NCBI GenBank assembly: GCA_937776645.1
Contig: CALMRI010000014.1
Span: forward strand, 1 to 64,000
Source of the DNA: an uncultured Alphaproteobacteria bacterium
Lineage (GTDB): Bacteria; Pseudomonadota; Alphaproteobacteria; Thalassobaculales; Thalassobaculaceae
Reading direction: 5' to 3'
Length of the DNA: 64,000 bases
Of the stretch, positions 1-9,025 are shown piece after piece. The first letter of the stretch is position 1; each line of letters begins with the position of its first letter. Under the pieces are notes generated by a model. The model saw only the letters and a program-made list of their open reading frames with translations, did no database searches and was not told where the DNA came from. A program made the translations under genes and the position numbers.

Positions 1-1157
1 AGGAGGAGAAAGACGCCAAGAATTTTATCCCCGAGGCGCTTGGTATCGCCTTGTTCCTCATGGCGATCATCCTGGTCACCCAATTCAATAGTTTCTTTAG
101 CGTTTTGGTGATTTTGTGGGCGATAGCCCTGTCGACAGTCGGCATGTATCTGGGGTTGCTGATCATGGATTTGCCGTTCGGAATCATCATGAGCAGTGTT
201 GGGATTCTCGCACTCGCCGGAATCGTGGTGAACCAAAATACTGTGCTGATCAGCACCCATGACCGCCTCAAGGTTAGTGGAATGTCCGGGCGGGACGCGC
301 TTTTGCTGACTGCGGCGCATCGGTTGCGACCGATATTGCTCACCACCGCGACGACCATTGCGGCGCTGCTCCCGATGGTTCTCCAGGTTGATATCGATAT
401 CCTGGACCGGACCGTCCAACACGGTAGCCCGACGTCGCAGCTTTGGGTGCAGCTTGCCACGGTGGTTGTTTTCGGCCTAGCCGTCTCGACCCTGATGACT
501 TTGGTTGTTACGCCCGCCCTCTTGATGCTGCGCGTTCGCTTCGATGCCAATCGAGAGACGCGGCGAATTTGGATGCGTCAGGCCTTTCGCCGGCTTAAGG
601 CGCGCGGCCCGATCGAGACCTTCATCACGGTTTTGGCGGTCGGGGTCGCCTGGGTGCTGATCCTGGAAATGATTATCGTGCGGGTCTTCGACATCGTCAC
701 CAAGCAGTTCTCCAATCCGCCTTCAGTTTGGTTCCAGGCCGTGGAGTGGTCGGCGTTCTGGACCTTCATTATTTTGACAGCCGCCTTTGCCTATTTTAGG
801 GACGCCCATGTCCGAGTTGATCTCATTCGCGAGCGATTGCCGGCCAAGGCACAAGCGGTCATCGAAATCGCCGGTTTTTTCGTCCTCCTGGCGCCGATTT
901 GCCTGATTGTTATGTGGTTTGGCGTCGACTATGTGGGGCGATCCTATGTCGACGAGGAACCTTCCGGTGCGTTGTTGGGCTCGCCGACTGGGTTCCTTTT
1001 CAAGGCCATGCTGCCGATCGGCTTTTTGCTGTTGCTGCTCGCCGGCGCCACGGTGACTTTGCGTAACCTGCGTCTGTTGAAAGGCGTCCACCGCAAGGTG
1101 GCGCCGGAGCGTGATGGTCGACGCGCGCCGGCATCGCAAAAGGGTATCGTACCGTAA
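1..1157 (+). CDS. RND permease C-terminus fused in frame to a TRAP small permease (DctQ); 5' end outside window
   Basis: The reading frame is open from base 3, so the TTG at 51 in the ORF track is not the true start. Residues about 1-165 are the last transmembrane part of an RND (AcrB-type) permease: the LVTQFNSFF segment, GILALAGIVVNQNTVLI, then RLRPILLTTATTIAALLPMV and a final helix. Without a stop, the frame continues into a complete DctQ-like four-helix protein, recognisable by SVWFQAVEWSAFWTF, a HVRVDL turn and FKAMLPIGFLLLLL. Its TAA overlaps the ATG of dctM (TAATG), so the DctQ part belongs with the TRAP large permease. An internal ATG at 573 could start a separate DctQ, but no Shine-Dalgarno sequence precedes it. 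RND permeases and DctQ subunits are normally separate proteins. Domain calls are confident; whether one polypeptide is made is not known. Confidence 0.85.
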   Translation, partial: EEKDAKNFIPEALGIALFLMAIILVTQFNSFFSVLVILWAIALSTVGMYLGLLIMDLPFGIIMSSVGILALAGIVVNQNTVLISTHDRLKVSGMSGRDALLLTAAHRLRPILLTTATTIAALLPMVLQVDIDILDRTVQHGSPTSQLWVQLATVVVFGLAVSTLMTLVVTPALLMLRVRFDANRETRRIWMRQAFRRLKARGPIETFITVLAVGVAWVLILEMIIVRVFDIVTKQFSNPPSVWFQAVEWSAFWTFIILTAAFAYFRDAHVRVDLIRERLPAKAQAVIEIAGFFVLLAPICLIVMWFGVDYVGRSYVDEEPSGALLGSPTGFLFKAMLPIGFLLLLLAGATVTLRNLRLLKGVHRKVAPERDGRRAPASQKGIVP

Positions 1158-2524
1158 TGGAGCTTGTGGATTATATCCCGGCGATGATGGTCGCCACCCT
1201 CGCGGTGATGCTTTTCACCGGCTATCCGGTGGCTTTTGTCCTGGCCGGGGTTGGGGTCCTGTTCGCCGGCCTTGGTGTGTTGATTGGCGAGTTTCCGATG
1301 GTTGCGTTCTTCAACATCCCGGCGCGTCTTTGGGGAAGCATCAATGGCAGTATGATTTTTCCAACCGTGCCGATGTTGATCTTCATGGGTGTGGCGTTGG
1401 AGAAAAGTGGCGTCGCCCAGGAAATGCTGCTGGGTCTGCAAGGGATGGTTCGGCGGTTGCCAGGCAGCATGGCGGTTGCCATGACGGTGCTGGGAGTTTT
1501 GTTGGCGCCGTCGGCCGGCCTGGTCGGGGCATCGGTCGCGACCCTGGCGCTGATCGGGCTGCCGACCATGTTGGCGCAGGGCTATCGGCGATCTTACTCG
1601 GTGGGGTCGGTCGCGGCGGCGGGAACACTGGGGATCATTCTCCCTCCCGGCATCATGCTTTTTTTCCTGTCTGATCTGATGCGAATCCCCATGGGGCCGA
1701 TCTTCGTCTCGACCCTTGTGCCAGGGCTGCTGCTGGCGCTGCTTTTCATCGTTTATTATATCGCACGAGCCATTGTCGATCCGGCGACAGCGCCTCGGCA
1801 GCCCAGGGACCCCAAGGTTCGCTATCGTGATATTCTTCTGTCCGCCGCGCGGGGGTTGACGCTGCCGGTGCTGCTGATTGCCGCCGTGCTCGGCTCGATC
1901 ATTGGGGGTATCGCGACCCCGGTGCAATCGGCCGCCGTCGGGGCGGCGGGGGGGCTGGTGATCATGCATTTGCGCGGCCGCACCACACGTAAATATCTGC
2001 ACGAGGTGATCGTCACCACCGCGACCACCTGCTCCATGGTGTTTTTGATCATCTTGGCGGCCTCGGTTTTCTCCTACCCTTTCAACTATTTCGAAGGTGG
2101 TGACCAGATCCGGGACTTTCTGCTTGGTCTGGCATTGGGCGATTGGGGAATGCTTCTGACCGTCCTCGGTATCATTTTTATTCTCGGGTTTTTCATCGAC
2201 TGGATCGAGATCACGGTAATCGTGCTGCCATTGTTGCTGCCGATCCTACTTGGCCTTGATTTCACGGATCATGTGGGGGGCGCGAAGAACCTGGTGCCAA
2301 TATGGCTGGCGGTGCAAATCGCCCTGGTCCTACAGAGTTCGTTCATGACTCCGCCCTTCGGATTTTCGCTGTTTTTCGCCAAGGGCGCCGCCCCGCCCGA
2401 AGTCACGCTGGCCGACACCTACCGTGGTGTGGTGCCCCTCGTGATGGTGCAAGCGATGGTCGTCGGATTGGTGCTGGCTTTTCCGGGACTCGCGGTCTGG
2501 CTGCCGTCGTTGGTCATGAAGTGA
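1157..2524 (+). CDS. TRAP transporter large permease, DctM family
   Basis: This 455-residue, very hydrophobic protein has the expected length of a TRAP DctM subunit, which couples sodium-driven uptake of organic acids delivered by a periplasmic receptor. Family marks are the early FTGYPVAFVLAG helix, the P-M-L-I-F-M-G segment followed by the LLAPSAGLVGAS loop, the GTLGIILPPGIML motif and a FFIDWIEITVIVLPLL helix late in the protein. Its ATG shares one base with the stop of the DctQ-containing gene, which implies translational coupling. No DctP receptor lies beside it in the window; one may lie left of the edge, or the orphan receptor at 30.4 kb may serve it. The substrate cannot be read from sequence. 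The next gene is convergent, 12 bases away. Confidence 0.93.
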   Translation: MELVDYIPAMMVATLAVMLFTGYPVAFVLAGVGVLFAGLGVLIGEFPMVAFFNIPARLWGSINGSMIFPTVPMLIFMGVALEKSGVAQEMLLGLQGMVRRLPGSMAVAMTVLGVLLAPSAGLVGASVATLALIGLPTMLAQGYRRSYSVGSVAAAGTLGIILPPGIMLFFLSDLMRIPMGPIFVSTLVPGLLLALLFIVYYIARAIVDPATAPRQPRDPKVRYRDILLSAARGLTLPVLLIAAVLGSIIGGIATPVQSAAVGAAGGLVIMHLRGRTTRKYLHEVIVTTATTCSMVFLIILAASVFSYPFNYFEGGDQIRDFLLGLALGDWGMLLTVLGIIFILGFFIDWIEITVIVLPLLLPILLGLDFTDHVGGAKNLVPIWLAVQIALVLQSSFMTPPFGFSLFFAKGAAPPEVTLADTYRGVVPLVMVQAMVVGLVLAFPGLAVWLPSLVMK

Positions 2525-2536
2525 CCGGTGCGGCGT

Positions 2537-3313
2537 TTATTCCGCAGCTTTTGCAAAGCGCTCCAATTCCTGCACCAGGATCGGTACACCCTCGGTGGTC
2601 GAGTGGATGCCGCAGACCGAGACCAGGGCAATCACTTCCATGATCTCCTCCTTGGTTGCCCCATAGCCAAGCGCATTGCGAATATGAATCCGGGTGCCGG
2701 CGAGGAACAGATGCGTGGTCGAGATGTCGATGGCGATATAGATAAATTCCTTGATCTTCGGCGCCAACACGCCGGTTTTCCAAGGCACTGATGACAAGTC
2801 GAGATAGGCCTTGAAGAAGTCCGGCGAGAGTTTCAGCAGCGATTCCCAGATCGGCATCCAATAGCCGCGATTGTCGATGAATTCCTGCTTGTAGGCCAAG
2901 GTGCTCTCGTCGAGTTCAAGGGCCTCCAGGTCTCCGGTCATATCCGCCTTGCCGAGCTCGTCGATAAGGATTGGCAAACCTTCGGTCATCGAATGGATGC
3001 CCAACACGCTGACGATTTGTAGGACCTCCATCAACTCTTCCTTGGTCGCGCCATGCTTGAGCGCGTTGGCCATATGGATACGGGTGCCCGACAGGTAGAG
3101 ATGCGTGGTCGCGATATCCATCGCGACATAAATCATCTCCTTAACCTTGGGCTCCAACGGGCCGGTTTTCCAGGGCACCGAGGAAAAATTGCAATAGGCC
3201 TCGAAGAAATCCGGGCTCATCTCCAGAACTTGTTGCCAGAACGGAAACCAATAGCCACGGTTTTCGATAAACTCGGCCTTGAGGCTTTTTTGATGTTCGG
3301 TCAGGTCGATCAT
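2537..3313 (-). CDS. tandem carboxymuconolactone decarboxylase (AhpD-like) domain protein
   Basis: About 258 residues made of two near-identical halves. Each runs EFI-NRGYW, then W-LSPDFF-AY, SSVPWKTG, a conserved TTHL-L-GTRIH helix, GATKEE-MEV and G-PIL--EL. The TTHL and GATKEE parts are the carboxymuconolactone decarboxylase fold used by ring-cleavage decarboxylases and by AhpD peroxidase partners. The redox cysteine pair of AhpD is absent: the position is TTH in both halves. A decarboxylase or isomerase role, or a non-redox one, is therefore more likely than alkylhydroperoxide reduction. I chose the ATG at 3313 because GGGAG lies about 9 bases upstream; the longer ORF adds ten residues without a ribosome site. 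Neighbours on the same strand are flavin and amidohydrolase enzymes of likely catabolic role. Substrate unknown. Confidence 0.8.
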   Translation of the reverse strand: MIDLTEHQKSLKAEFIENRGYWFPFWQQVLEMSPDFFEAYCNFSSVPWKTGPLEPKVKEMIYVAMDIATTHLYLSGTRIHMANALKHGATKEELMEVLQIVSVLGIHSMTEGLPILIDELGKADMTGDLEALELDESTLAYKQEFIDNRGYWMPIWESLLKLSPDFFKAYLDLSSVPWKTGVLAPKIKEFIYIAIDISTTHLFLAGTRIHIRNALGYGATKEEIMEVIALVSVCGIHSTTEGVPILVQELERFAKAAE

Positions 3314-3640
3314 TTCAAGGGACTCCCGTGCTGCTGGCACCATCGGGAGAATTCAGGCAGAGCGCGGCGTTTATATCAAGCGCGGTCGGCCAAACGCCTT
3401 GTCCATTGCGTCTGTGATGGCGGCGGCGAGCGCCAAGCTTACCCGAGAGGAAGCTCCGGCAACCCCTACTTGGCCGGCAGGTATCACGCCGTCTTCACGG
3501 TGATCCGTTTTGGTGGTGATGTAGCCGCCGCCAGTTTGGCGATCGTGAGCGAGGCATCCTTTTGGTTCGCGGCTACATTGTCTGTATCGGCGTCGGTTGG
3601 CAGCCAGAAGGAGCGGCGAAACTTTCCGCAACCGGCGGCG
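3314..3640. other. intergenic stretch, no supported gene
   Basis: The 327 bases between the flavin oxidoreductase and the duplicated decarboxylase-like gene hold an 86-codon minus-strand ORF with no recognisable domain and no good ribosome site. The plus-strand ORF across it (3053-4522) is antisense to two clear genes. I see no strong promoter or hairpin. It could contain the promoter of the decarboxylase-like gene or a short gene remnant. Confidence 0.5.
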
Positions 3641-4801
3641 CTACGGGCGGGATTGCTGGTTGAGATCGGCGCGCCGAACGATCGACCAGCGATATTGCTC
3701 CGGCCAGTTGGCCTGCGCTTCGTCGGCTTCCAGAGTTTCTGCCGCGTGCAAGGTCCAGAATGGATTGTACATGAGCTCGCGACCGATCGCGATCAGGTCG
3801 GCTCTCCCGGCGATCAGAATATCCTCGGCTTGCTGGGCACCGACAATGCGCCCGACCGCCATGGTTTTCACCTCCGCCTCGCGCCGGATTTGTTCGGCGT
3901 AGGGGACCTGGAAGCCGAGCGGGCGGTCACCCGAGGCGGCTGGGGTGCCGTCGTCCTTGACCCGGAAAGCCGGCGCGCCGGTGATGCCGCCGGCCGAACA
4001 ATCGATAACATCAACGCCGCGCGCCTTCAGTTCACGAGACAGCGTCACGGATTCCTCGATCTCCCAGCCCTTACCGTCGACCGCCGAGAGACGGAAGAAC
4101 AACGGCAGGTCCGGCGGCCAAGCGGCGCGCACGGCTTCGGTGACCTCAAGAGCGAAGCGCATCCGGCCTTGCAGATCTCCGCCATAGGCGTCATTGCGCT
4201 GATTGCTCAGGGGGGAGAGAAAACTGTGGATCAGGTAGCCGTGGGCTCCGTGGATCTCCAGCGCTTTGAATCCGGCGGTCACGGCGCGGCGGGCGCTGTC
4301 GGCAAAAGTAGTCACCAGGTCGGCGATCTCCGCTTCGCTCAGCGCATGCGGTGTCTGCCAACCGTCCGCCAGCGGCACCGCCGAGGGACCAACGATGCTC
4401 CAGGCCGGGTCGCCCCAACTTGTATCGCCGACCGGCAGCGGCTTGCCGCCATCCCAGGGCGGGCTGGCCGAGGCCTTGCGTCCGGCATGGGCGATTTGCA
4501 GGCCTGGAACCGATCCCATTGACTTGATGAACCGGGTCACCGGCTTTAACGCCTCGGCCTGCTCATCAGTCCAGATGCCCAGGCAGCGTGGGGTGATCCG
4601 GCCGCGCGGCTCAACCGCGGTCGCCTCGGCGAAGACCAGCCCGACACCGCCGCGGGCAAAGGTGCTCAGATGAGCGAATTGCCAATCCGTCGCAACACCG
4701 CAATTGGCTGAATACATGCATAGTGGCGACAAAACTACCCGGTTGGGGAAGGTGACACCCCGAATGTTCAACGGTGAGAGCAGCAGTGAAGAGGCACTCA
4801 T
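3641..4801 (-). CDS. NADH:flavin oxidoreductase / Old Yellow Enzyme family, YqjM-XenA type
   Basis: A 386-residue single-domain TIM-barrel FMN enzyme. Family marks in order: an N-terminal LLSPLNIRGVTFPNRVVLSPLCMYSA, where the cysteine in SPLCMYS is the redox-tuning residue of the YqjM class; QIAHAGRKAS near residue 105; and the signature EIHGAHGYLIHSFLSP followed by N-R-DAYGG near 185. The C-terminal half carries an AVGRIVG and an IAIGRELMYNP phosphate-binding region for FMN. These enzymes reduce activated carbon-carbon double bonds with NAD(P)H in the cytoplasm. The start at 4801 has AGGAGA about ten bases upstream. It sits in a minus-strand set with an epimerase and an amidohydrolase, which fits breakdown of an unsaturated or cyclic compound, but the substrate is unknown. 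Confidence 0.92.
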   Translation of the reverse strand: MSASSLLLSPLNIRGVTFPNRVVLSPLCMYSANCGVATDWQFAHLSTFARGGVGLVFAEATAVEPRGRITPRCLGIWTDEQAEALKPVTRFIKSMGSVPGLQIAHAGRKASASPPWDGGKPLPVGDTSWGDPAWSIVGPSAVPLADGWQTPHALSEAEIADLVTTFADSARRAVTAGFKALEIHGAHGYLIHSFLSPLSNQRNDAYGGDLQGRMRFALEVTEAVRAAWPPDLPLFFRLSAVDGKGWEIEESVTLSRELKARGVDVIDCSAGGITGAPAFRVKDDGTPAASGDRPLGFQVPYAEQIRREAEVKTMAVGRIVGAQQAEDILIAGRADLIAIGRELMYNPFWTLHAAETLEADEAQANWPEQYRWSIVRRADLNQQSRP

Positions 4802-4841
4802 GGATGGGTTCTCCTAGGCGGGCAGGATCGGCTTTTTGACT

Positions 4842-5732
4842 TTATGATTGGATAGGGGGCCGGGCTTTCTCGGTTAGCGCAGCGCGGTCGACCACCGGTT
4901 CATATCCAAGTTTCTCGCGGGCCTTGGTGATGTCGAGTACCGAGGCGGTGGCTAGTTTCTCGTATACCTCGGGGCGCTGGAGCGTCGGCAGCTTGCCCCA
5001 ACGCTCCGCCGCCATCTGCAGGGTCGGGCGAAGATTGAGCCCCTCGGCGGCGGTGATGGTGAAAATCTCGAAGCCGTCGTAGCGGCTGGTGTTAATCGCC
5101 AGATCGAAGCTTTGGGCCACGTCCTCGGGATCGACCCAGGCCCAGAAATGATAATTCTGTGGATCGGCGCCTCGAGCCTCGATCTCTCCATAGCCGCGTG
5201 GAAAAAGGATGTGGCTGGGGCGGATCGCCGTGACCTCCAAGGCTTTGCGGGCGGCATAGCTTTCGGCGATGGCCTCGGTCACCTTCTTCGATAGGGAATA
5301 AACCTCGGTTGGTCGGATCGGATGTGCCTCGTTCACTGGTAGATATTGCGGTGGCCAGTCTGGCGGGTTGTAGGATAAGCCGAATACCGAGTCGCTGGAG
5401 GCGACGACGACGCGTTTCACGCCGGCCTCGACGGCAGCTTCGAATACCGTCCAGGCGCCGTGGACATTGTTGCTGAAGGTGAGTTCTGCCGTGGCCTCGC
5501 GCGGGTTCGGGATCGCGGCCAGATGGATTACCGCGTCTTGGCCTCGAAAGGCCGCCTTCATTGCCTCGAAATCGGTGATCGAGGCGTCGATATGGTTACC
5601 GAGAGCGGCGTTACCTTCGATTGGCGGCTTTCTGTCGATGCTTGTCAGGCGGGCCTTCCCGGCGAGACGGCGCATGACGTGAGAGCCGAGCAGGCCCGCG
5701 CCGCCGGTGACTGCAATTTTCTCATAAGCCAT
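4842..5732 (-). CDS. NAD-dependent epimerase/dehydratase, extended SDR family
   Basis: The 296-residue protein starts with the Rossmann dinucleotide motif VTGGAGLLGSHV, has AVIHLAAIPNPREA at the NAD-side strand, a catalytic YSLSKK (Tyr-x3-Lys) near residue 145, and the IRPSHILFPRG segment of extended short-chain dehydrogenases. Such enzymes act on nucleotide sugars, sugar acids or related polyols; the short length and PNP-type loop resemble uronate dehydrogenase-like members, but I cannot name the substrate. It lies 40 bases downstream of nothing on its own strand until the amidohydrolase at 5848, and 40 bases upstream of the flavin oxidoreductase, so it may share their transcript. The start at 5732 has only a weak GGGGC ribosome site. 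Confidence 0.85.
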   Translation of the reverse strand: MAYEKIAVTGGAGLLGSHVMRRLAGKARLTSIDRKPPIEGNAALGNHIDASITDFEAMKAAFRGQDAVIHLAAIPNPREATAELTFSNNVHGAWTVFEAAVEAGVKRVVVASSDSVFGLSYNPPDWPPQYLPVNEAHPIRPTEVYSLSKKVTEAIAESYAARKALEVTAIRPSHILFPRGYGEIEARGADPQNYHFWAWVDPEDVAQSFDLAINTSRYDGFEIFTITAAEGLNLRPTLQMAAERWGKLPTLQRPEVYEKLATASVLDITKAREKLGYEPVVDRAALTEKARPPIQS

Positions 5733-5847
5733 AGTGTTATTCGCCCCGGTCGTGATAAATCCCGTCGCTGACCGGTTTACGACAATGCGATGACAACTTC
5801 TAGCGCCCTAGTCGGCTGATCGCGTTCGATCCGTTGCGCTCAATCCA

Positions 5848-7521
5848 CTAGGACCGCAACACCATTCCGGCCTGAGCGCCTGAAAGCATGCCGTCGGCAT
5901 AGGTGATCGCGCCATTGACGATTGCGCATTCCACGCCCCGCGATGGCATGACCATGCGCTTGCCGCCTCCGGGTAGATCGAAACGCCGCTCGCCGCGATT
6001 GGATGAGCCGATCGTGGCGGGGTCGAAAATAGTGATGTCCGCCGCCAGACCAGTTTGCAGACGACCGCGGTCCTTGATGCCGAAAAAATCGGCCGGATCG
6101 GTGGTCAATCGTCGTACGCCCTCTTCCAGCGAAAGGGCGCCTTGTTCACGTACCCAGGTGCCCAATAGGTAGGTCGGGTAACCTGAATCACAGAGCATAT
6201 CGACATGGGCACCGCCATCGCCTAATCCCAGAAGCATGTCCCGATTGTTCAGGATCTCAACCATCCGGTCGGTGCGGTTGTTGAAGGTCGCCATGGTATA
6301 TTCGAGCCGTAGATCATCGGCCAGAGTTAGGTCGAGAAAGGCATCCACACCATCCTTGCCTTGGGCGCGGGCGATTTCCGCGACGGTCCTGCCCTCGTAT
6401 TGTTTCAGCTCGGGGTTGAACACCTCGTGCAGGGTGACCCGTTCCCAATTGCCGAAACTGAGCGGCTTCTTCAGCTCCTCTCGGAATTGATCGCGGAATG
6501 CGGTGTCGGCATAGACTGCTGCTTGGGCCTCTTTTGATTTGTCCTGGAACACCCGGTTCCACGACGGAAAGGAGGCGAAGGAGAACGGGCTGCGCATATT
6601 GACCTCGCGGGTCAGCGGCAGTGGCGAGGTTTGCGGTCGGGCGCCGCGCTCGATCAACGGAGCCGCCTTGCGCAATGTGTCCCGCACCGCTTCCGGTATG
6701 TCATCACGGTCGAACATGGCGATGAAGGTGACCGGTCTGCCGCTTTCCGCCAGCAACATGTCCAGGGTATCGTATTGATCATCGTCGAGCACCGCGATCT
6801 GACGGGTCAGGGCGATCTCGATCGCTCCCTTGTCCTTTTCCTTCAGAACATTCGCATAGGATTTCAGCTCGTCGTTGCTGGCCATGCGACAGGCAAGCGG
6901 GCGGCCATTGAACCCTAGATGCTGGTTCAGCGTGGTGCTGGAGATCCCGAACGCACCGGCGTCCATCGCCTCGCCAAGCAGCGATTTGATGCCCTGGGTT
7001 TCCTCAGGCGTCGCCGCCCGTTCCATGGATTCCTCGCCCATGACGTAGTGGCGAAACGGTGTGAGCGGGGCCAGGAACGCAAGGTTTAGCGAGGGATTTC
7101 GACGCTCGGCGGCGTCCATATATTCGGGGAAGCTCTCCCAGTCCCAGGTGATGCCCTGGTTTAGAACCTCGTAGGGAATGGATTCGACATTCACCAGGTC
7201 ATGCATCGCGATCTCTCGCGCTTCTGGCTTGCACGGGGCAAGACCGACGCCACAATTGCCCATCACTACGCTCGTCACGCCGTGCCAGGACGAGGGGGTA
7301 ACCGCGCCGTCCCAACAGATCTGAGCATCATAATGGGTATGCGGATCTATGAAGCCGGGAGAAACCACGCAGTCACTGGCATCGATCACCTTATCGGCCA
7401 GGCCATCGACGTCGCCAACCCCGACGATCTTGCCGTCGACTATCGCTATATTACCGTGGAAAGCCGACGCGCCGGTACCATCAACCAGGGATCCATTCTT
7501 AATCAGAATATCGTAGGCCAT
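5848..7521 (-). CDS. N-acyl-D-amino-acid deacylase (D-aminoacylase) family amidohydrolase
   Basis: About 557 residues, the usual size for D-aminoacylases. The metal site motif SPGFIDPHTHYDAQ appears near residue 65, followed by HGVTSVVMGNCGVGLAPC, which carries the cysteine bridging the metals in this family. A GLGDGGAHVDMLCDSGYP block near the C-terminus supplies the late metal and catalytic aspartate. The enzyme should hydrolyse an N-acyl or ring amide in the cytoplasm. I set the start at 7521 because GGAG sits six bases before that ATG; the ORF track adds 18 residues. It is the first gene of a minus-strand set with an epimerase, a flavin oxidoreductase and a decarboxylase-like protein. A different, degraded member of the same superfamily lies at 40.9 kb. 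Confidence 0.9.
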   Translation of the reverse strand: MAYDILIKNGSLVDGTGASAFHGNIAIVDGKIVGVGDVDGLADKVIDASDCVVSPGFIDPHTHYDAQICWDGAVTPSSWHGVTSVVMGNCGVGLAPCKPEAREIAMHDLVNVESIPYEVLNQGITWDWESFPEYMDAAERRNPSLNLAFLAPLTPFRHYVMGEESMERAATPEETQGIKSLLGEAMDAGAFGISSTTLNQHLGFNGRPLACRMASNDELKSYANVLKEKDKGAIEIALTRQIAVLDDDQYDTLDMLLAESGRPVTFIAMFDRDDIPEAVRDTLRKAAPLIERGARPQTSPLPLTREVNMRSPFSFASFPSWNRVFQDKSKEAQAAVYADTAFRDQFREELKKPLSFGNWERVTLHEVFNPELKQYEGRTVAEIARAQGKDGVDAFLDLTLADDLRLEYTMATFNNRTDRMVEILNNRDMLLGLGDGGAHVDMLCDSGYPTYLLGTWVREQGALSLEEGVRRLTTDPADFFGIKDRGRLQTGLAADITIFDPATIGSSNRGERRFDLPGGGKRMVMPSRGVECAIVNGAITYADGMLSGAQAGMVLRS

Positions 7522-7822
7522 GTCATGCTCCGTGCCAATGCGTTCAACCTGTAGGCTGGATAAGGACCGGGGCATGATAGAAGAGCGGCGGGGAGAGGCA
7601 ATGGATCGTCGGTGACCGCTGTTTGTTATCGCCAGCTTGATCCGAGCGTTCGGTCAATTTACAGGGCCCTGCCAAGATTATAGTTTGGGCCTACGCATAT
7701 TGGTGGCGAAGTTAATGTTGGTCTTGCGTCGGTGGGACTGACGGGACTTTCGCCGAACGAACCGCGAGGCAACTCATGAATTCAAGATTAAAGCCGCTGT
7801 TCGCCCGGCGCCGTCAGGCCCG
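7522..7822. promoter_or_regulatory. divergent intergenic region between amidohydrolase and CaiB-type genes
   Basis: About 300 bases separate two divergently transcribed catabolic groups, so both promoters should lie here. I find no ORF worth calling and no clear consensus -35/-10 pair or long inverted repeat. The CaiB-type gene has only a weak ribosome site. Confidence 0.4.
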
Positions 7823-9025
7823 ATGACTGGCCCGCAAAAACCGCTGACAGGGGTCCGTGTCCTCGACATTGCCTGCTTTATTGCCGCACCCCACGCCGCT
7901 TCGATCATGGGGGAGTTCGGCGCCGAGGTTATCAAGGTCGAGCATCCCAATGGCGGCGACCCGTGGCGCCGCTATGGGACGCGAACCGCGGCGCCGAACC
8001 AGTCCCTCGCCTGGTTGACCGAGGCGCGGAACAAACGGTCAATCACCTTAAATCTCGGCAAACCCGAAGGCGCTGAACTGCTCAAGCGTCTGGTCACGGA
8101 CGCCGATGTGGTTTGCGAGAACTTTCGGCCAGGCACATTAGAGAAATGGGGCCTTGGGTGGGATGAGTTGAGCGCGATTAACCCTGGTCTGATATTGCTG
8201 CGGGTGTCGGGATATGGGCAGACCGGTCCGTATAAGGATCGCCCCGGATTCGCGCGGATCGCCCATGCCTATGGTGGTCTTACCTATCTCTCGGGCAATC
8301 CCGGCGAAACACCGGTGACGCCGGGCTCGACGTCGCTCGGCGACTATATGACCGGTATGAACGGCTGCATCGGGATAATGATGGCGCTCCGGCATCGCGA
8401 CGCCACGGGACAGGGCCAGGTTATCGATTGCTCGTTGTATGAAAGCGTTTTCCGCGCTCTTGATGAACTTGCCCCGCGCTATGCAGTGGACGGTTTTGTG
8501 CGTGAGCCGGAAGGCTCGGGGACGGTGAACGCCTGCCCGCACGGACATTTCCCGACCGGTGACGGCAAATTTCTCGCCATCGCCTGCACTACCGACAAGA
8601 TGTTCGAGCGGTTGAGCATCGCCATGCAACGCCCCGACTTGCTCGAGAAGTTTGGTGATCAAAAAGTTCGTCTGGCCAGTCGGGATACGGTTTTGGCGGA
8701 GGTCGAGGCGTGGACAACATCGATGCCGCGCGCCGCGATGATCGAACTTTGTACCGAAAACGGCGTGCCCGCCGGCGCTGTCAACTCCATCGCCGATATC
8801 TTCGCCGATCCCCATTTCAAGGCGCGTGAGAGCATGACGACCGTGGAGGTTCCGGGGGTTGGTGACATCACGGTTCCGGCGGTGTTTCCTAAACTGTCGC
8901 TTACCCCGGGCGAGGTGGCGACCCTGGGGCCGGCGCTCGGCGAGGCAAATGACACAATCTATGGTGAAGAGCTGGGCCTCACTGCCGTGCAACGACGGAA
9001 ACTCAACCAAGACGGTGTGATATGA
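7823..9025 (+). CDS. CaiB/BaiF family CoA transferase (class III)
   Basis: The 400-residue protein begins GVRVLDIACFIAAPHAASIM and continues GAEVIKVEHP-GGDPWR, the opening of class III CoA transferases. The RNKRSITLNL and VVCENFRPGTLEKWGLG blocks follow, then SGYGQTGPY, and the active-site aspartate in SLGDYMTGM near residue 170. These intertwined dimers move CoA between organic acids. The stop overlaps the start of the CitE-like lyase by four bases (ATGA), and a dehydrogenase follows 40 bases later, so the three genes look like an operon. A CoA transferase plus a CitE-like lyase is the arrangement used to activate and cleave citramalate- or malate-type acids; that substrate is inferred from context. 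Start chosen at the first ATG, with no strong ribosome site. Confidence 0.93.
   Translation: MTGPQKPLTGVRVLDIACFIAAPHAASIMGEFGAEVIKVEHPNGGDPWRRYGTRTAAPNQSLAWLTEARNKRSITLNLGKPEGAELLKRLVTDADVVCENFRPGTLEKWGLGWDELSAINPGLILLRVSGYGQTGPYKDRPGFARIAHAYGGLTYLSGNPGETPVTPGSTSLGDYMTGMNGCIGIMMALRHRDATGQGQVIDCSLYESVFRALDELAPRYAVDGFVREPEGSGTVNACPHGHFPTGDGKFLAIACTTDKMFERLSIAMQRPDLLEKFGDQKVRLASRDTVLAEVEAWTTSMPRAAMIELCTENGVPAGAVNSIADIFADPHFKARESMTTVEVPGVGDITVPAVFPKLSLTPGEVATLGPALGEANDTIYGEELGLTAVQRRKLNQDGVI

Noticed and set aside
944-2002. 352-residue minus-strand ORF opposite the TRAP genes
   Set aside because: It is a shadow of the high-GC dctQM frames, rich in Arg, His and Gln with no family similarity.
3053-4522. 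489-residue plus-strand ORF
   Set aside because: It is antisense to the Old Yellow Enzyme and decarboxylase-like genes, which have clear family motifs; its own sequence has none.
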